In this document: one piece after another, positions 12,787 through 25,300 of the stretch
Layout of the letters: every line of letters starts with the position of its first letter
Position numbering within the stretch: the stretch's first letter is position 1
Source of the DNA: Cyathus striatus
Lineage: Eukaryota; Basidiomycota; Agaricomycetes; Agaricales; Nidulariaceae
NCBI GenBank assembly: GCA_025738555.1
Contig: JAOVFP010000017.1
Coordinates: 682,001-746,000, forward strand
Direction of reading: 5' to 3'
Length of the DNA stretch: 64,000 nt
Made by a program: the position numbers and the translations under genes
The notes under the pieces: generated by a model
Seen by the model: only the letters and a program-made list of their open reading frames with translations
What the model was told of the DNA's origin: nothing
Databases searched by the model: none

Positions 12787-13179
12787 TACTGTATCAATTC
12801 GAATAGATCGTCAGTCACGCGTCACGGACCCCTCCTGACGTGCCGAAATTTGGTGCTTGTCACGCGTCATGAAGGCAACTGACGAAAGGTTTAAGTAGCT
12901 GTCACAAATTTAAAAAATTTGCCAATCTGGGATCGATCCAACAGTTTCACAGCTTTTTCGCTTAAATTTTCGTCCTGAGCACATTTAAACTCATTTACAG
13001 CTAAGCTACTACATAACTCATCATGTATGTATTGAATTTATGAGATAAAACACACACATTTGATGAATATGCCGAAATTTTTTGCGCGTCACACTGTACT
13101 TCCCAGTTGACGAAATGTCTCACTGGTTGGGCCTGTCACGCTCCTTGAGGGGTGCCGATCTATTCGTATTGATACAGTA
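12787..13179. mobile_element. MITE, 393 bp, with TA target duplication
   Basis: Terminal inverted repeats are CTGTATCAATTCGAATAGAT at the left (from 12789) and ATCTATTCGTATTGATACAG at the right (to 13177), with one mismatch and flanked by TA on both sides. Inside, a direct repeat beginning TGCCGAAATTT and ending TGACGAAA occurs at 12841-12890 and 13070-13119. The interior has no coding capacity. TA flanks and size point to a non-autonomous Tc1/mariner-type element. Confidence 0.8.
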
Positions 13180-13862
13180 CTAGTAGATAGCCTTCTCACT
13201 GGGGTTCAATCCCAACAGGGTCCATGGTTTATTTGTTATATAACTTTTGCATCTCTTTTCTGATAATGGATGAACATTGAATTCATGAATAGGTTTAGTT
13301 GGCTGGTTATGTTTATTTCACTTCAGCCAACGACTGGTTAGCGCTTATTAAGTATAGGTAAACGACGAATGTGCATACGCGGCACGGGCACTGTATTTGT
13401 CGGTCGAATCTAATCAAAGTCAGCGTGGTGTATACTTGAGCTCCAGTACTCCACAAAAGTATAATTGTTATGAGAATGTTAGATATGTCTGTAGGGACAG
13501 AGTAGCGGTATCAATGGTATACTTCACGATTTACAACACTCTATTCTCCTTTAATCTACCAGTGAAACATCATACACATCCGACGGCTATATATCTATTT
13601 TTACCATATCACTCGCTCGAAACAACTCGCCGGAGCCTTCAAATACCGAGCGTTGCCAAGCGGAGATCCGGCGGAGATTGAACGTGGCAACATAAGCGCC
13701 CACCGACGTCAACGTCACAGTCGACAATGTGGACCAATTCCCATTCAACAGCTTTACACAGCTTACCCCGCCCTCGTCTCTCCCTCCATTCCCTCATCAC
13801 ACACTCCTCGTTCATCTCCCCCTGTCATCCCCCTCCCGTTCCCGGTTGATTAAGAAGCAAAA
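13180..13862. promoter_or_regulatory. Upstream region of the Rab7 gene
   Basis: No independent gene is convincing here. C/T-rich tracts increase from about 13760 to 13850 (CTCCCTCCATTCCCTC), a common feature of fungal core promoters, and the translation start follows at 13863 in the context AAAATGG. No clear TATA box is seen. Confidence 0.4.
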
Positions 13863-15197
13863 ATGGGTCACGCGTTACTGAAGGTAAGATCTTTCCCTCC
13901 ACGTCTTCAACATATGGCTGGTGCTGACGCGGCTGTGACGACCAAAGGTTATCATCCTCGGAGACAGTGGGTGCGCCACCCCCCTTTCATCCCACCTCTT
14001 CACACCTCCCACCCACTCACGTATGAACGCTACACAGAGTAGGCAAAACCTCCCTAATGAACCAATACGTCAACAAGAGGTTTAGTAACCAGTACAAAGC
14101 TACTATCGGGGCTGATTTGTACGTCTCTCATACCTTTATCCTTACGTTGAGTAGAGTTTGACGAGTACGCGTATGGGTTAGTTTGACGAAAGAAGTTATA
14201 GTGGAAGATAAGCCTGTCACTATGCAGGTTCGTTCCCCCTCCTCCCTCCTCTTCCCTTCCCTTCCTTTATCCTCTCTCCCCTTCCTCGCTTCCCCACGCA
14301 TGCCCTATAGCTATGGGACACGGCAGGCCAAGAACGCTTCCAATCCCTCGGTGTAGCATTCTACCGAGGCGCAGACGCTTGTGTCCTAGTCTACGACGTC
14401 AACTCCACCAAATCATTCGAAGCCCTCGAAGGGTGGCGGGACGAGTTTCTTATCCAATCGTCCCCGCACAATCCTGATAGCTTCCCGTTTGTGGTGTTGG
14501 GTAATAAAGTTGATGTAGAGGAGGGGAAGCGACAGGTGCGTTTGCGGTTTCCTTTCTATTTCGGTTCCTTTCGCTGTGGTGTTTCTTTCGTTGTGGTGTT
14601 TCTTCCTTGCGTTCTTTCTTTGTCTTATTTCCTTCTTATGCTCTTTCTTTCCTTATATTTGAAGGACAAGATACTAACGCGTGTGAACAGGTATCCCAGA
14701 AGAAAGCAATGCAATGGTGCGCGCAGAAAGGGAACATACCGTACTTCGAGACGTCAGCGAAGGAAGCTGTTAATGTAGAAGGTGCATTTCATACTGTTGC
14801 TGTGAACGCGTTGGAGATGCAGAGTGAACAACTGTGAGTGCTCGACTCTTTCTTTCAGCTTTCATTGCTCTCCTTCTATTTGCTTCTTTTATTCGTGATA
14901 TGCTGTTTCCCTTGACCTATGATTGTGTCTGCGTTATCCTCCTCCTCCGGATCTCTCCCCTCTCCCCGTCACCGCGTATCCTCATTCTCTTCATCTACGT
15001 CCTACCTCCTACTTCATCTCGCCCTAATCTATTTTACCTTCATACTTCTCCTCGTTCTCTCTTCTTCCTCTCTTCACATCCCCATACTTCCCAATACCAT
15101 ACTAACGTACAACACCAGGGACGACGACATAGAATACCACACCCCCATCAACCTCACCAGTACACCTACGAGCCGATTCTCAGTGTGTAGCTGTTGA
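13863..15197 (+). CDS. ypt7: Rab7-family small GTPase (Ypt7)
   Basis: Seven exons join with correct phase: 13863-13883, 13948-13970, 14038-14118, 14182-14227, 14311-14535, 14691-14833, 15119-15197, giving 205 residues, the usual Rab7 length. All G motifs are present: GDSGVGKTS (P-loop, from residue 12), the switch I threonine in KATIGADF, WDTAGQE (switch II), NKVD and ETSAKE. The C-terminus is CSC, a double geranylgeranylation signal. Rab7 proteins control late endosome to vacuole traffic and homotypic vacuole fusion through the HOPS complex on the vacuolar membrane. All introns are GT-AG. The start is the only ATG giving MGHALLKV ahead of the P-loop. It is the clearest housekeeping gene in the window. 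Confidence 0.97.
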
Positions 15198-15620
15198 TCT
15201 TAACGAACGAGCGAACGAACAATCTTCTTGATTTATTTGTTTTGTGTGTTTTGTATGTGTTTTGTTTTACGAAGTGCGACGAGTGACGACTTTTGTAAAT
15301 TGTAAATTATTTTATCGCTTTATCGTTTTAATGTTGCTATGCTGTGATTTTATGGTTTTGTGAGATTCGAGAGGTTGCCGGTGATGCCACGATTATTCGT
15401 ATTGCTCTTGTTTAAATGAGAGGGATTCTCGTTCTGTTGTTGACTTGCTTGTTGGAGTGAATTGCTCATATGAAGAGCAGGCTGGATGTTTGGATGTATG
15501 AAGGGGAGTTCCGAGGGCAGGTGTATGTTTTTTCTTCGTCTTTTCGAATGTTTGGAATCTAACTTGCTAGTTTCCTTCATTCTGTTTCACAGCGTATGTA
15601 GGATGTTTACAGGCTGCCTA
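15198..15620. other. Rab7 3' flank
   Basis: T-rich sequence follows the stop codon (TTTGTTTTGTGTGTTTTG, then TAAATTGTAAATTATTTTATCG near 15290-15320), consistent with the 3' untranslated region and polyadenylation area. No gene is seen. Confidence 0.45.
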
Positions 15621-15726
15621 TTCTGTGAACATGGTTCCTATCTCTGGGGCACTCGTGGATAATCTGAGGAAGTTGACGCAAACTAATGGGACACGCCTCT
15701 CTCATATGGCTATCGCTGACAACTAT

Positions 15727-16640
15727 CACTATCGGACTAGCTGTCAGTGGTCTTCTCATTCCTCATCGACTGGTACTGTACTTAGTTACATTTTTCTTTC
15801 GTTTTCACGTCAATATTTCAACAGGGCTAGTGGATGGATGTTCTCTTCTCCTGGATAACTCCTCTCCGGCGGTTCACAGAAGACTATTCCTATCGTTAGC
15901 ATGGTCTCAAGTCACACTCGTGGGCGGTTTAAAGCCCATTATGACATGAACTGAATTGTAAGGTAGCTTTAAGTTTCATACGCCGAACGAAAGGTGCAGC
16001 CCATTTACACACTTACAGTGCGAAGCTTAACTGGGACCTTGTACACGTTGCAGTATCAAGAAAAGAAAATATACTCGGCGGGTTGGCGACATGGTGCATT
16101 GCCTCCCCTCTACTAACCGACTACGTCGCAATCGATATTGGATCTACAGGTCTTCTCCCTCTGGACTCTATTACTTGCCTTTACACAACTTTGACGACTC
16201 ACTCTCAGGTAATTATTTTTATTGCTGGACTCCCCGCTGATTCAGTGGCGGTTATACTCTCGTTCTCAGATTGCATGCAGTTAGCTTTCAATACGCCAAT
16301 GTCGAGGCAGACTTACGTCAAATTAAAACTCAAACAAGGCACCCCTTTACAAATTTAGGATTCTAAAATCGGTATGAGACTTTGCTGATTGGTAGACTAC
16401 TATGCAGTTTCCTAATCTTTCCCGACCTTGCGTACTTTCATCTTAATCCATGCCGCGACATAGTTATGTACTAACCAACGACGCACCTTCCCGATCACAT
16501 GGTTATAGCTATCGGACGTTCTGGTCTTCTCGTGGACAAGTACGTACCTTTTGCTGTCGTTTTCGCTTGATTTATTCTTAATAAGTGTATATTCTATTTT
16601 CTTGGATAACTCCTCTCTAGCGATTTAGTGAATATTATCC
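15727..16640. repeat. Three degenerate direct copies of a short segment
   Basis: Variants of TATCGGACTNNNNGTCTTCTC occur at about 15730-15765, 16135-16160 and 16505-16540. The word GGATAACTCCTCTC recurs at about 15853 and 16604. Spacing is about 380-750 bp. Short open frames over this stretch (15625-15949, 16083-16358) are hydrophobic in places but have no consistent start or splice model. The region may be a decayed tandem duplication of a small gene that I cannot identify. Confidence 0.4.
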
Positions 16641-16805
16641 TATTATTATCATTGTTACCTTTGAACATATTAACCACAAGTCAAACACAAAGTTAAACTA
16701 GCGTAGGGACTTCATCGAGAAGCAAACAAGGCGTCCCACATAAATATGAGTGGTGCGTAGCATATCTCCTCCATTCTTTTCGTACATCGTCTCACACTGT
16801 GCACA

Positions 16806-17054
16806 ATGCAGTTGCTTACCTTACTCTCATTCTCCCTCCTATTCCTCACATCCAACGCACATAAGGACCCCGTCAACCCATCTAATCTGCAATCTCGAGC
16901 AGTCTTCGAGCGCACATCCCCCTCCAACAGATGTCCGTGTGGATATTATACGTGTCCCGACATTAGCGCAGGGTATCTCTCTTTGTTTCCACACAACATT
17001 GAGTGTGCTGATTTTGGGGTAGTTGGGCCACTCCTTATTCCACGTTGGATCTAG
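16806..17054 (+). CDS. Small Cys-containing secreted protein (paralogue of the Helitron-split gene)
   Basis: The 82-residue frame starts with a clear signal peptide (MQLLTLLSFSLLFLTSNA) with a predicted cut after SNA, followed by HKD and a Cys motif RCPCGYYTCP. The gene interrupted by the Helitron at 22134 starts almost identically and continues to CACPTGYFACP after a linker of nearly equal length (20 versus 21 residues). The two are therefore paralogues. In that paralogue an intron lies just after the Cys motif. The end of this model (after CPDISAG) may likewise be spliced and is uncertain. Function unknown; secretion is inferred from the signal peptide only. Confidence 0.6.
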   Translation: MQLLTLLSFSLLFLTSNAHKDPVNPSNLQSRAVFERTSPSNRCPCGYYTCPDISAGYLSLFPHNIECADFGVVGPLLIPRWI

Positions 17055-17821
17055 TATATATCTTCTTTCAATTATGGATTTAAGCCACTCCACCAAGCAT
17101 TCGTAGGCAAGGCTGGCCCAAGAGCTCTGTAACCAGACGACGGCTGCGAAATCTGAGAGGATGGTGGATATATAAACAAACATCTCAGAATTGTAGGAAA
17201 AGAACAGGTAAGTACACATTTGTTTTGGGAATGAATGAAATTAAATCAAAAACACAGGTATTTGTTTGTGTATTTATGTTGCAGACGAAGCGAGGATCAA
17301 GTTCCGTATTTACGGCTTACCTATAGCTCGTTGACTTTACCAAGAGGATGATAGATATTCAATATAATTCACTTCGAAAAAACTCAAACAAAAGCAGAGT
17401 GAAATCCATTGCGAATGAGAGCGCAACAATAAGAGATTATCATATCCTATCCCGCCAGTCCGCCTCATTCCGTGGTATTTCCTGAGAGGGTAAGTAAGCA
17501 ATGGGGTTCCGCCGCCGAGGAATGGATGAGAAATCGTGAGTAAAATGTATGAAAAAAACAAGATAAACTGGGACGTCGAAGCAGAAAGGACAAGATGACT
17601 AGAAGTCTAGGACGATGCAACGACGAAAATATTTGAAGAACAAGGAAATTAAAAAACATACAACATGTTTTCTAAAGTTCCTCCAGAGCATATCCACTCC
17701 TCTGGGGAACATTGTTTTCGAAGACAATCCGTGGTAGCAATTTGGAAACTTTCAGAAGAACATATGCAATATTTATACACGCTATGCATATCATACATCA
17801 GTACTTGCTCTGGAGTAGTGA

Positions 17822-17956
17822 CTATTGGATAACAGACATACTAGTTGCATCCGGAAGACGTCGTGCCGCTTCGTAAGCATCCTTGCGTACATATCTTAAA
17901 CCTTGGGCGGACACGATGGTTGCCAGTGTCAACGAAAATACAATATTTGCGCGCAT
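17822..17956 (-). CDS. Putative small secreted peptide, 44 residues
   Basis: A short frame on the minus strand encodes MRANIVFSLTLATIVSAQG followed by a basic and polar tail ending SMSVIQ. The first 17-18 residues form a convincing signal peptide with an S-A-Q cut site. There are no cysteines. A Ser/Thr or GPI tail is absent. It could be a complete small secreted peptide or the first exon of a longer gene. No homologue is recognised. Confidence 0.42.
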   Translation of the reverse strand: MRANIVFSLTLATIVSAQGLRYVRKDAYEAARRLPDATSMSVIQ

Positions 17957-18369
17957 CTTGAAAAGAAAGGAACTTAAATATTCTTGAGTGGGATAGGATT
18001 AACAGAGGTAGGGAGGGTGGAGTAGCAATTTGGGGCGGCCATTTAAGTATGTGGTACTTATGTTATTAATCCAGACTTTCCAAATGGAGTTATGGAAACA
18101 TCATTCGGAACTTGAAGCTTGAAGCGAGGTCGAGTAAATAAAATTATGGCCGAATAAAGGCCAATTACCCTAGTAGTATCTCATTTGTGCCTTCCTTGAA
18201 CTGTATCAAATTTCAAAGTCGTACGGTATACACTCTGTGCACATATCTATGCGAGTACTCAAATTATTGACTACGGATATATAACACATTACTTGATCTT
18301 CTGTCTGAGTCTCTGAGATATGTGGTGTAAAATCCAAGACAGCTCCATTCAAGTTATGAACCGAATTAC

Positions 18370-19246
18370 TATGGAAACCCGGAGCACCACGCTCAGAAGC
18401 ATCAATATATTTCGTGCTCCGAGTGACGGCTGCTCGGCAGATCGCTTGTGCCTTCGCTTAGATATCTGTGCTCTTGTAATGAAATTCGGTAGCGTCGGTG
18501 AGGTTTTTCGCTAGGTGATTACGTAAGCATGGTCACGAGCGTCGTTTCCTTTGTAGAAACGACGCTCGTGACCTGAGTGATAGACTGCACCTTGGCCTTC
18601 TTTTTTAAAGTCAGGTTTAGCATCCTCTAGGGCAAGCTGCCTTGACCTTCTTAGTTATTCATGTAAGTAAATAGCTATACAGTTGCATGCAAAAAGAATG
18701 AGCATGTTTATTTTTCAAAAGTAGCAAAAGTAATCTTCTCTAAAAACTCACATACTTGCTCAATTTTCATGTAATTTTATATAATTGTACTACATATGTA
18801 TAAATGCTATTTACATTAGTTATAAAGGTAAAAAATTGGAAAATTCAATGTCTGGTGGTGTATATATCATTAAATTATGTGTGGAAAAAATGAAATCTGG
18901 GTGCAGGAGAACCCAAACAATTTGAGGGTATAGAAAGCATATGTTTTATATTCAAGCTGTATCTTCCTAACCAAGCCAGGTGAATACATAGTTAAACCTG
19001 CATAGCACTTTAGAATGTAGATAGTCTATCTCTCAGGTCACGAGCATTGTTTCTACAAAGGAAATGACGCTCATGACCATGCTTACGTAATCACCTAGTG
19101 AAAAACCTCACCAAGGCGAGTTGCTACCAAATTTCATTACAGGAACACAAATATCTAAGCGAAGGCACAAGCGATCTGCCGAGCAGCCGTCGCTCGGAGC
19201 ACGAAATATACTGATGCTTCTGAGCTTGGTGCTCCGGGTTTCCATA
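18370..19246. mobile_element. Fold-back (long-TIR) element, 877 bp, 6-bp target duplication
   Basis: Inverted repeats of about 210 bp start TATGGAAACCCGGAGCACCA at 18370 and end TGGTGCTCCGGGTTTCCATA at 19246. The flanks are AATTAC at 18364-18369 and AATTAC at 19247-19252, a perfect 6-bp duplication. Each arm carries its own hairpin; the left one (18531-18573) is a perfect 18-bp stem with a 7-nt loop, and the right one (about 19037-19079) has decayed mainly by C-to-T type changes. The interior has no gene. It inserted into a copy of the TACTGTTTTCAACCGGCC sequence that forms the end of the MITE at 21524. Confidence 0.85.
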
Positions 19247-19252
19247 AATTAC

Positions 19253-21523
19253 TGTTTTCAACCGGCCTTTGTACCCCACTACCGCTTTACATCTACTTAT
19301 TTCTATACTCACATCGTAACTCAATGACATGCCTTATCCTACCATACGTGTTTCAAAAGCTTAGCATAGTGCAAGATTGCAGCTTGTTGGTTACCTCAGA
19401 GAGATAACTGTAACTGCTCTATAACAAAAAGAATACCAGTCACTTAAGATATTGAGTAAACATTTCCAAAAGGTAGGAAATGGAATTTGGAAACCTAATG
19501 CAACATCACACAACTCTTGAACAGAAAGTGAGCACTGCATAAAGCAGTCAAGTAATAGAGAATTAAGCTTGTGAACAGTTACTAGTTACTAGTTAGATAG
19601 CATTCCATAGTACTGCAACACAAACCCAACATAATCCAACACTATGAGAAACAAAATATTCACCAGACAAAACATGAATCAAAAAACATGCCGGGATGAT
19701 ATCACAGCATTGTGCGCAACAGCAGGCATCTTCAAAACGAAAGGAGATGGCAAGCAAGAGAGAGAGACAGAGAGATGGTAAAAGAGACAATTGAACAGAT
19801 CATAGAGATCAAAAGAAGGACCAAATATATAATCGAATCGGGAGGATGAAGTTGTAGACAAGGGCGACAAGTTACATGGTGCATCTGAGAAAGACCGCTT
19901 ATCACTCCAAGTCTGGGAGCCTGTCAAAGATTCTCGAGTAATACTATTGACAATCAGTAGTTCGGGTTGATCAGTACTTCGTGTTGTTGCATTTATGACT
20001 GTTAGTGGATAGATTTTCATAATAAAAAGTGATATTCAAGTGTAATACTACTACTAATAACAGAGGTAAAATTTTGAGGTCAGAAAAGCATGAGAGTGTG
20101 GACAAAATTTGCCCAACACGAACTACTGATTGATGATAGTAGGCGACATCTGTTGCTCCTTGTTCAAGGATGACCCTGAAAAAAAGTATATCATGAAGTT
20201 GAACTTAAAATGAGTTTGTAGTCCTCTGTTAAATCTCGTTTACAGATCTGTACTAAATGTGGAAACAGATTGTTCCGAAACAAGGTCGTTCCACGCCAGC
20301 TCAGAAGCGCGCTAACTAGCTGAACCAGCATTAAGTAGTTGAGCATTTGTCTTACAGTTACATCCTAAATGACCATATTCATGTATAGTAAGTAATTACA
20401 TATATAGTACACTGTGGGGGAGATATTGTGTCACTTCTTGGTTTACTCATGCAGACTTGTAGTTATTGAAATGATAAACATCTTACATACTTACAGTAAC
20501 AACTTGCAACAAAAGAGTAAGTACTTTAGCATATATCGATTCTAATTTAAATCCAAGTAGCAATAGGTTCATGATATATATAAGACAAATATTAATATGA
20601 GAACATCAGTGTTACAACCGGTTTACTGAACATGGAATGATCTCTGGCGCAGTAATTATTAATTGCTATGTCAAATCCAATCAGATTTCTCATGTACCAA
20701 TCAAATAATATCACACGCACGTACTTGTCAGTGGGTAGGAGGAGCCATAATAAGGCACCCATGAACACTGCACATATATCACATTCATATTGCGTTAGAC
20801 ATACAACGAGACCTTAATAGAGATTTGACATACAAAAAAAAAAGAAACATGTCAATAAATGATTTAAAAGTGTGAGTATGAGTGCGAGTGTTCTTTTACA
20901 GAATAAATGGTGAGTGATAAGTAAACAAGAAGTGAGGTGGGTCAGAAAATGGATAGTAGAGGTACGTATAGAATATAAACAGTTTCGGCCGCATGGAATA
21001 TTTCACATAACTTCATCCTCGGTATAAATACATTTAAGTATATTTTAAAATAATTCCTTTAGCCTAGTAGATTGATACTACTGGGTAGTAATATAGCATG
21101 GGCACTTGTGTGGTATAAGTAGTAGTGAAGTTATAATATTAGTATTGGCAATCAGTGACCGCAATGCTAGTTAAATACATACATGAAATAAATCGGTATG
21201 TACTTTTATTACCTTTATAACTGCCATGTAAAATCCCCCAAAATAATCATCGAAATTACGCCCAGGATGCTGAATATTGTGGCGCATTCAGTTCTGCGAA
21301 CTAAGTCATCTGCACGTGGGAAGATCCAAGCGAGATTTAACAGGGGACTCATCACTGACGTTCCAACTCACTTGAACAACGAAGGTAAATGCTTAGCCGA
21401 ATTTTATTACCACCATCCAATAAGGAAATAAAGCATACGTCATCGCTTTTTTTTGAGTTTGCCTGCCAACCCTCGTTTCATTTCGTCCCCCTAGACCCAA
21501 CTACCTAAAGGTAGTGGGAATTA
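19253..21523. other. AT-rich stretch, no convincing gene
   Basis: The start of this stretch (to about 19275) is a solitary end of the 21524-21945 MITE family. Open frames at 19679-20020 (minus) and 21198-21431 (plus) have no recognisable domains and no good splice context. Confidence 0.45.
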
Positions 21524-21945
21524 CTGTTTTCAACCGGCCTTTGTACACTGCCCACTATTTCCACACAAGTGGTGTCCACTTTACATTTTATTACATATAT
21601 ATATAGTATAGAATGTATACTTCAACTTTGCATGACTTTTTCTCAGTCTCTGATCCTAATTGTTGTGATATGTTCAAATTTGTTTGTTTTCTCAAATTTC
21701 TGGCCATTCCTAGAAGCATGATGTCACAAGGGTTGTCAGTCACAAATGTACGTGAGCAGGAATCCTCCAAAAACATGTAAAAAATATATAGCAACTTGAT
21801 TTTTCATTTTTTCATTATAAAACTTCGAATATATGATGGTTTAAATACTGCAAACATTTATGTGTACTTAAATTTAATTGTAACTCGTAATTGATGATAC
21901 AAATCTAAAATCAATTTCGGTGTACAAAGGAACGGTCGAAAACAG
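21524..21945. mobile_element. MITE, 422 bp, TA-flanked
   Basis: The left terminus CTGTTTTCAACCGGCCTTTG is mirrored at the right by CAAAGGAACGGTCGAAAACAG with two differences and one length change. TA dinucleotides flank both ends. The interior is AT-rich and non-coding. A second left end of the same family sits at about 19252, just right of the fold-back element. Confidence 0.72.
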
Positions 21946-22209
21946 TATTCGTTAGTCGCCATAGGAAAGCCTTAAGTGGGTCTAACAGGCCTAGACCGCC
22001 TAATATGTGTCAAGCCTGTCAAGATAAACTGTACATAACACTGGAAGCGAGCATCGAGAAACGGGTAAGTTGGAACGACTTACAGTATCACTTGCTCTTG
22101 CTTGCTCCCTTCCTCTAACGGTTAACTATATACATGATGCATCTTTTTACCCTCCTCCCATTCACCCTCCTACTACTCACATCCAATGCCCATAAAGACA
22201 AAACATGTA

Positions 22210-22234
22210 ACGTACGTCGCTTCGCGACGCACGT
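22210..22234 (-). other. Helitron 3' subterminal hairpin
   Basis: ACGTACGTCGC and GCGACGCACGT are separated by TTC, giving an 11-bp stem with one mismatch (a G-T pair in one strand). Such a hairpin close to the 3' end signals termination of rolling-circle transfer in Helitrons. Confidence 0.75.
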
Positions 22235-22354
22235 CAAAGGGGGAGCTTGATGAATCCTAGTTTTTAGGATATATATTTTCATGTGAACAAAATAACTTTA
22301 TTTATACATGGTGCCCCTTTGGGGCACCTGGGTTTAAATAAGTACATTAATTTT

Positions 22355-25300
22355 CTACAAATCATTGAATACAAATTCACTTAAATCCATTCCATATGTA
22401 TTTAATTCAAATCCTAATCTTTCTCGTCTCTCATTGTCTTCTCTAAGCATGCGCATCATTACAGTTTCATCTTTTCTTTGAAGGCGACTGTGAGGGAATG
22501 ATGAACGAAAGGCAAGTCCACCTAAAGTTTTGACATGTGAAATGGCTACAAATGAAAGACCATTGACAAAGTCTTTTGGACCTAAGTCAATGGTAGCTCG
22601 TTGCAATGTTAAACCCTGGCTTTTGTGAACAGTAATTGCCCAAGCCAAAGTTAGAGGTAGCTGTGTGCGAGACATTTGTTTCTGAGTTTTGCTCTCCCAT
22701 CGAGCAGTAACAGGTGTAATTGGTACCCAAGAAGAATCTAAGTCTGTCCATTGAGGGATTGTAGGACCTGAGATATAAAAGTAAGTAATTTGAATTAAAG
22801 AAAATCTAAATATCACATACCTGAATATCCTTCACATGATACAAATACAACTGCTGGCAAGTCACCTCTTTGAGGATTAGAAAGTGGATTATACCAAATT
22901 CTTTTCACAATGCCTTGTGCACCATTTACCAGTCCTGTAATTATGTAGGATTGAATCTAGTATCAAAAAATTACAATGTTAAAACTTAAAATTACCTTTT
23001 GCAGTCCAGAGATTTCTTGTAATCATTATTCTTGCACCTTCACACAAAAGAATTTCAGGGTCAAGCCCTTCAGCATCCTCTTCAGAGGCCTTTTTAGCTT
23101 CCACACAGTTATTCTTGGCTAAACAACGAACTACAGGCTTGCCCAGTAGTGCAAGTCTTCTTATATTTAGCAGGGAAACTGATTCACGAGTTGGAAGAAG
23201 GTGCAGAGCATCATTGAAGAGCAAGTGTTCTTCAGGTGTAAGACGGTCCCAAAAACGTGTTGAGAAGAGATCATAGTCAGCTGGAGTGGTGGAATATGTG
23301 CGCAAACGAAGAAGTGCATCACGAAAGGCAATTTGTAATGGATCATCTCCTGCTTGACAAAAAACTGTCTTTAAGGTGATAGATTGTGTAAATGATTCAT
23401 AGGCACGTCTTCCTTCTGAGGATAACCCAGACTGGCCACTGGATATTTTAGAGGAATATAAAGGAGAATCACCAACAGGAGGAAGCTGAGCAAAGTCACC
23501 AAAAATAATAATTCCAATTCCACCAAACATTTATGCAGCTCTACTTGGATATGCTTGACGCAAACAGCGATCAATTCGACCCATGCTAGTATGGCCAACC
23601 ATTGACTTCTCATCTAGTATCAAAAGTTGAACATCCTTCCAACGTGTTTGAAAGCGAGTAAGAGAAGCTTGGGATAGTTGACTAAAGGTTCCTTTAACAG
23701 GAATCATGCAAGCAAAATTTATAGTCCAGCCATGAATACCAAAAGCTGCCACACCTGTTGGAGCCATACGAATTACAGGATCAGATATAGCATCAGGAAA
23801 TAAATTGCGAATTGCTGTTGAAATTGCCCAAATAATGAAGGACTTTCCAGTACCAGCTGTGCCATCAACATTTAGATGAAGTGGAGAAGAATGTTCACCA
23901 CCATGTATAATTTTTTTGATATAAGCCATAACCTGTAAAAAAACTTTTTGCTGATCCCCTTTAAGCTGGCAATAGTCTACTTCTGGAAGAGTCTGTATAA
24001 GATCATTTGGTGACTCCTTTAATTTTCCTGTAAGCCAGACAGTAGCTTCTTCTAAAATATTAATTTGAGGAGTGTGAGAAATCCAGTCATACTCCAAATC
24101 TAAATCACGTCGTCCTAAATTTCTAGTAATAGATTCTGTAACTTGATTTGGACCACGTGCAGCTTCTAGCATCCATTCAGCAAGGTAAGGTTCATCTTCA
24201 TTATCCTCATCATGTAAAGACTCTGAGTCTGATTCATCACTTTCAATATCTGAATCATTGGTCTCAGACAATTGAAGTGGAAGAGTATCATCAAAGTGAA
24301 TATGATGAAGATCAAGACAGTAAGTGCCATATGCAGTTCTCCAATCTGGACAACCATTTAAAAGATCTTCTACTTTTTGAAATGGATGATGAAGGATCAT
24401 TCTTGCATAGCAATATTTCTCATATGTTTCTGTGTCACTTGGATCAGGTTTATATCGAGGCCAAATTGACACAACATAAGGTTTAGCCTGTCTTTTTCCA
24501 CGCTTAATATATTGTTCACTTCTCCAATCCCAGTTTGTAGCAAAGTCAAGCAAAGTAATGCTTTGCAAATCATCAGTGGGTGGACGTTTAATGTAGTGTT
24601 GCAAAACACCAAGTTTCTCCACATTGGACCTAGTAAAGTTCACAAGGAAACTTTCATCTGGGTCAACACAGACATTTCGAAGAACTCGAGAAGAACGAGT
24701 TAATGGACACCCAAGAAGAATGTGGCAAGTTTCCTGAGCAGATATATCACGCTCAGACACAAATGTGGAGAGAGTCTTCTGATATGCCACTCCTGCACGA
24801 TCTGTATTTTCAAGGCGTGAAATTGCAGTTTGTAATGCTTGCTGATGGCCAGAAGAAACACTCTCTCCTTTGCTTGCATATTTTGCTGCATATGAAACAA
24901 CTGCCTCACGGTTAATTACTGGGCGACAATCAATATTTGCTCGCCAACCCAAAATAAATCCAATATTGTGTGGATTTAGTATTGCATCATTGCGCTTGGG
25001 ATGATACTCTGCAAAATCCCGTCCAGGTTCTTTGCTGTATACAGATGCATTTCTACATTGTTTAGGAAATCCAAACCGACAAAATATTTCACCAGTATCT
25101 TTTTTCTTTCTTTGACAATAGGAAGGAGTGCATTTTGTATGGCGTTGAAGACGATTCAGCATTTCAGCTAGTTCACGTTTGGTATCTTTTAGTGTGTTGA
25201 ACAATCGTGCTGATGGATGTATATCAGCTGGTTGAAGATATGGATCAGGATTCCAAGTAGAAATGTGATTATCCCAAAAGTCAAGCCATTTCTGCACTTC

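Noticed and set aside
14491..15190. Extra open frames inside the Rab7 gene
   Set aside because: They run through introns of a clear seven-exon Rab7 model.
15625..16358. Small hydrophobic open frames
   Set aside because: Overlapping frames in two phases over degenerate direct repeats, with no consistent splice model.
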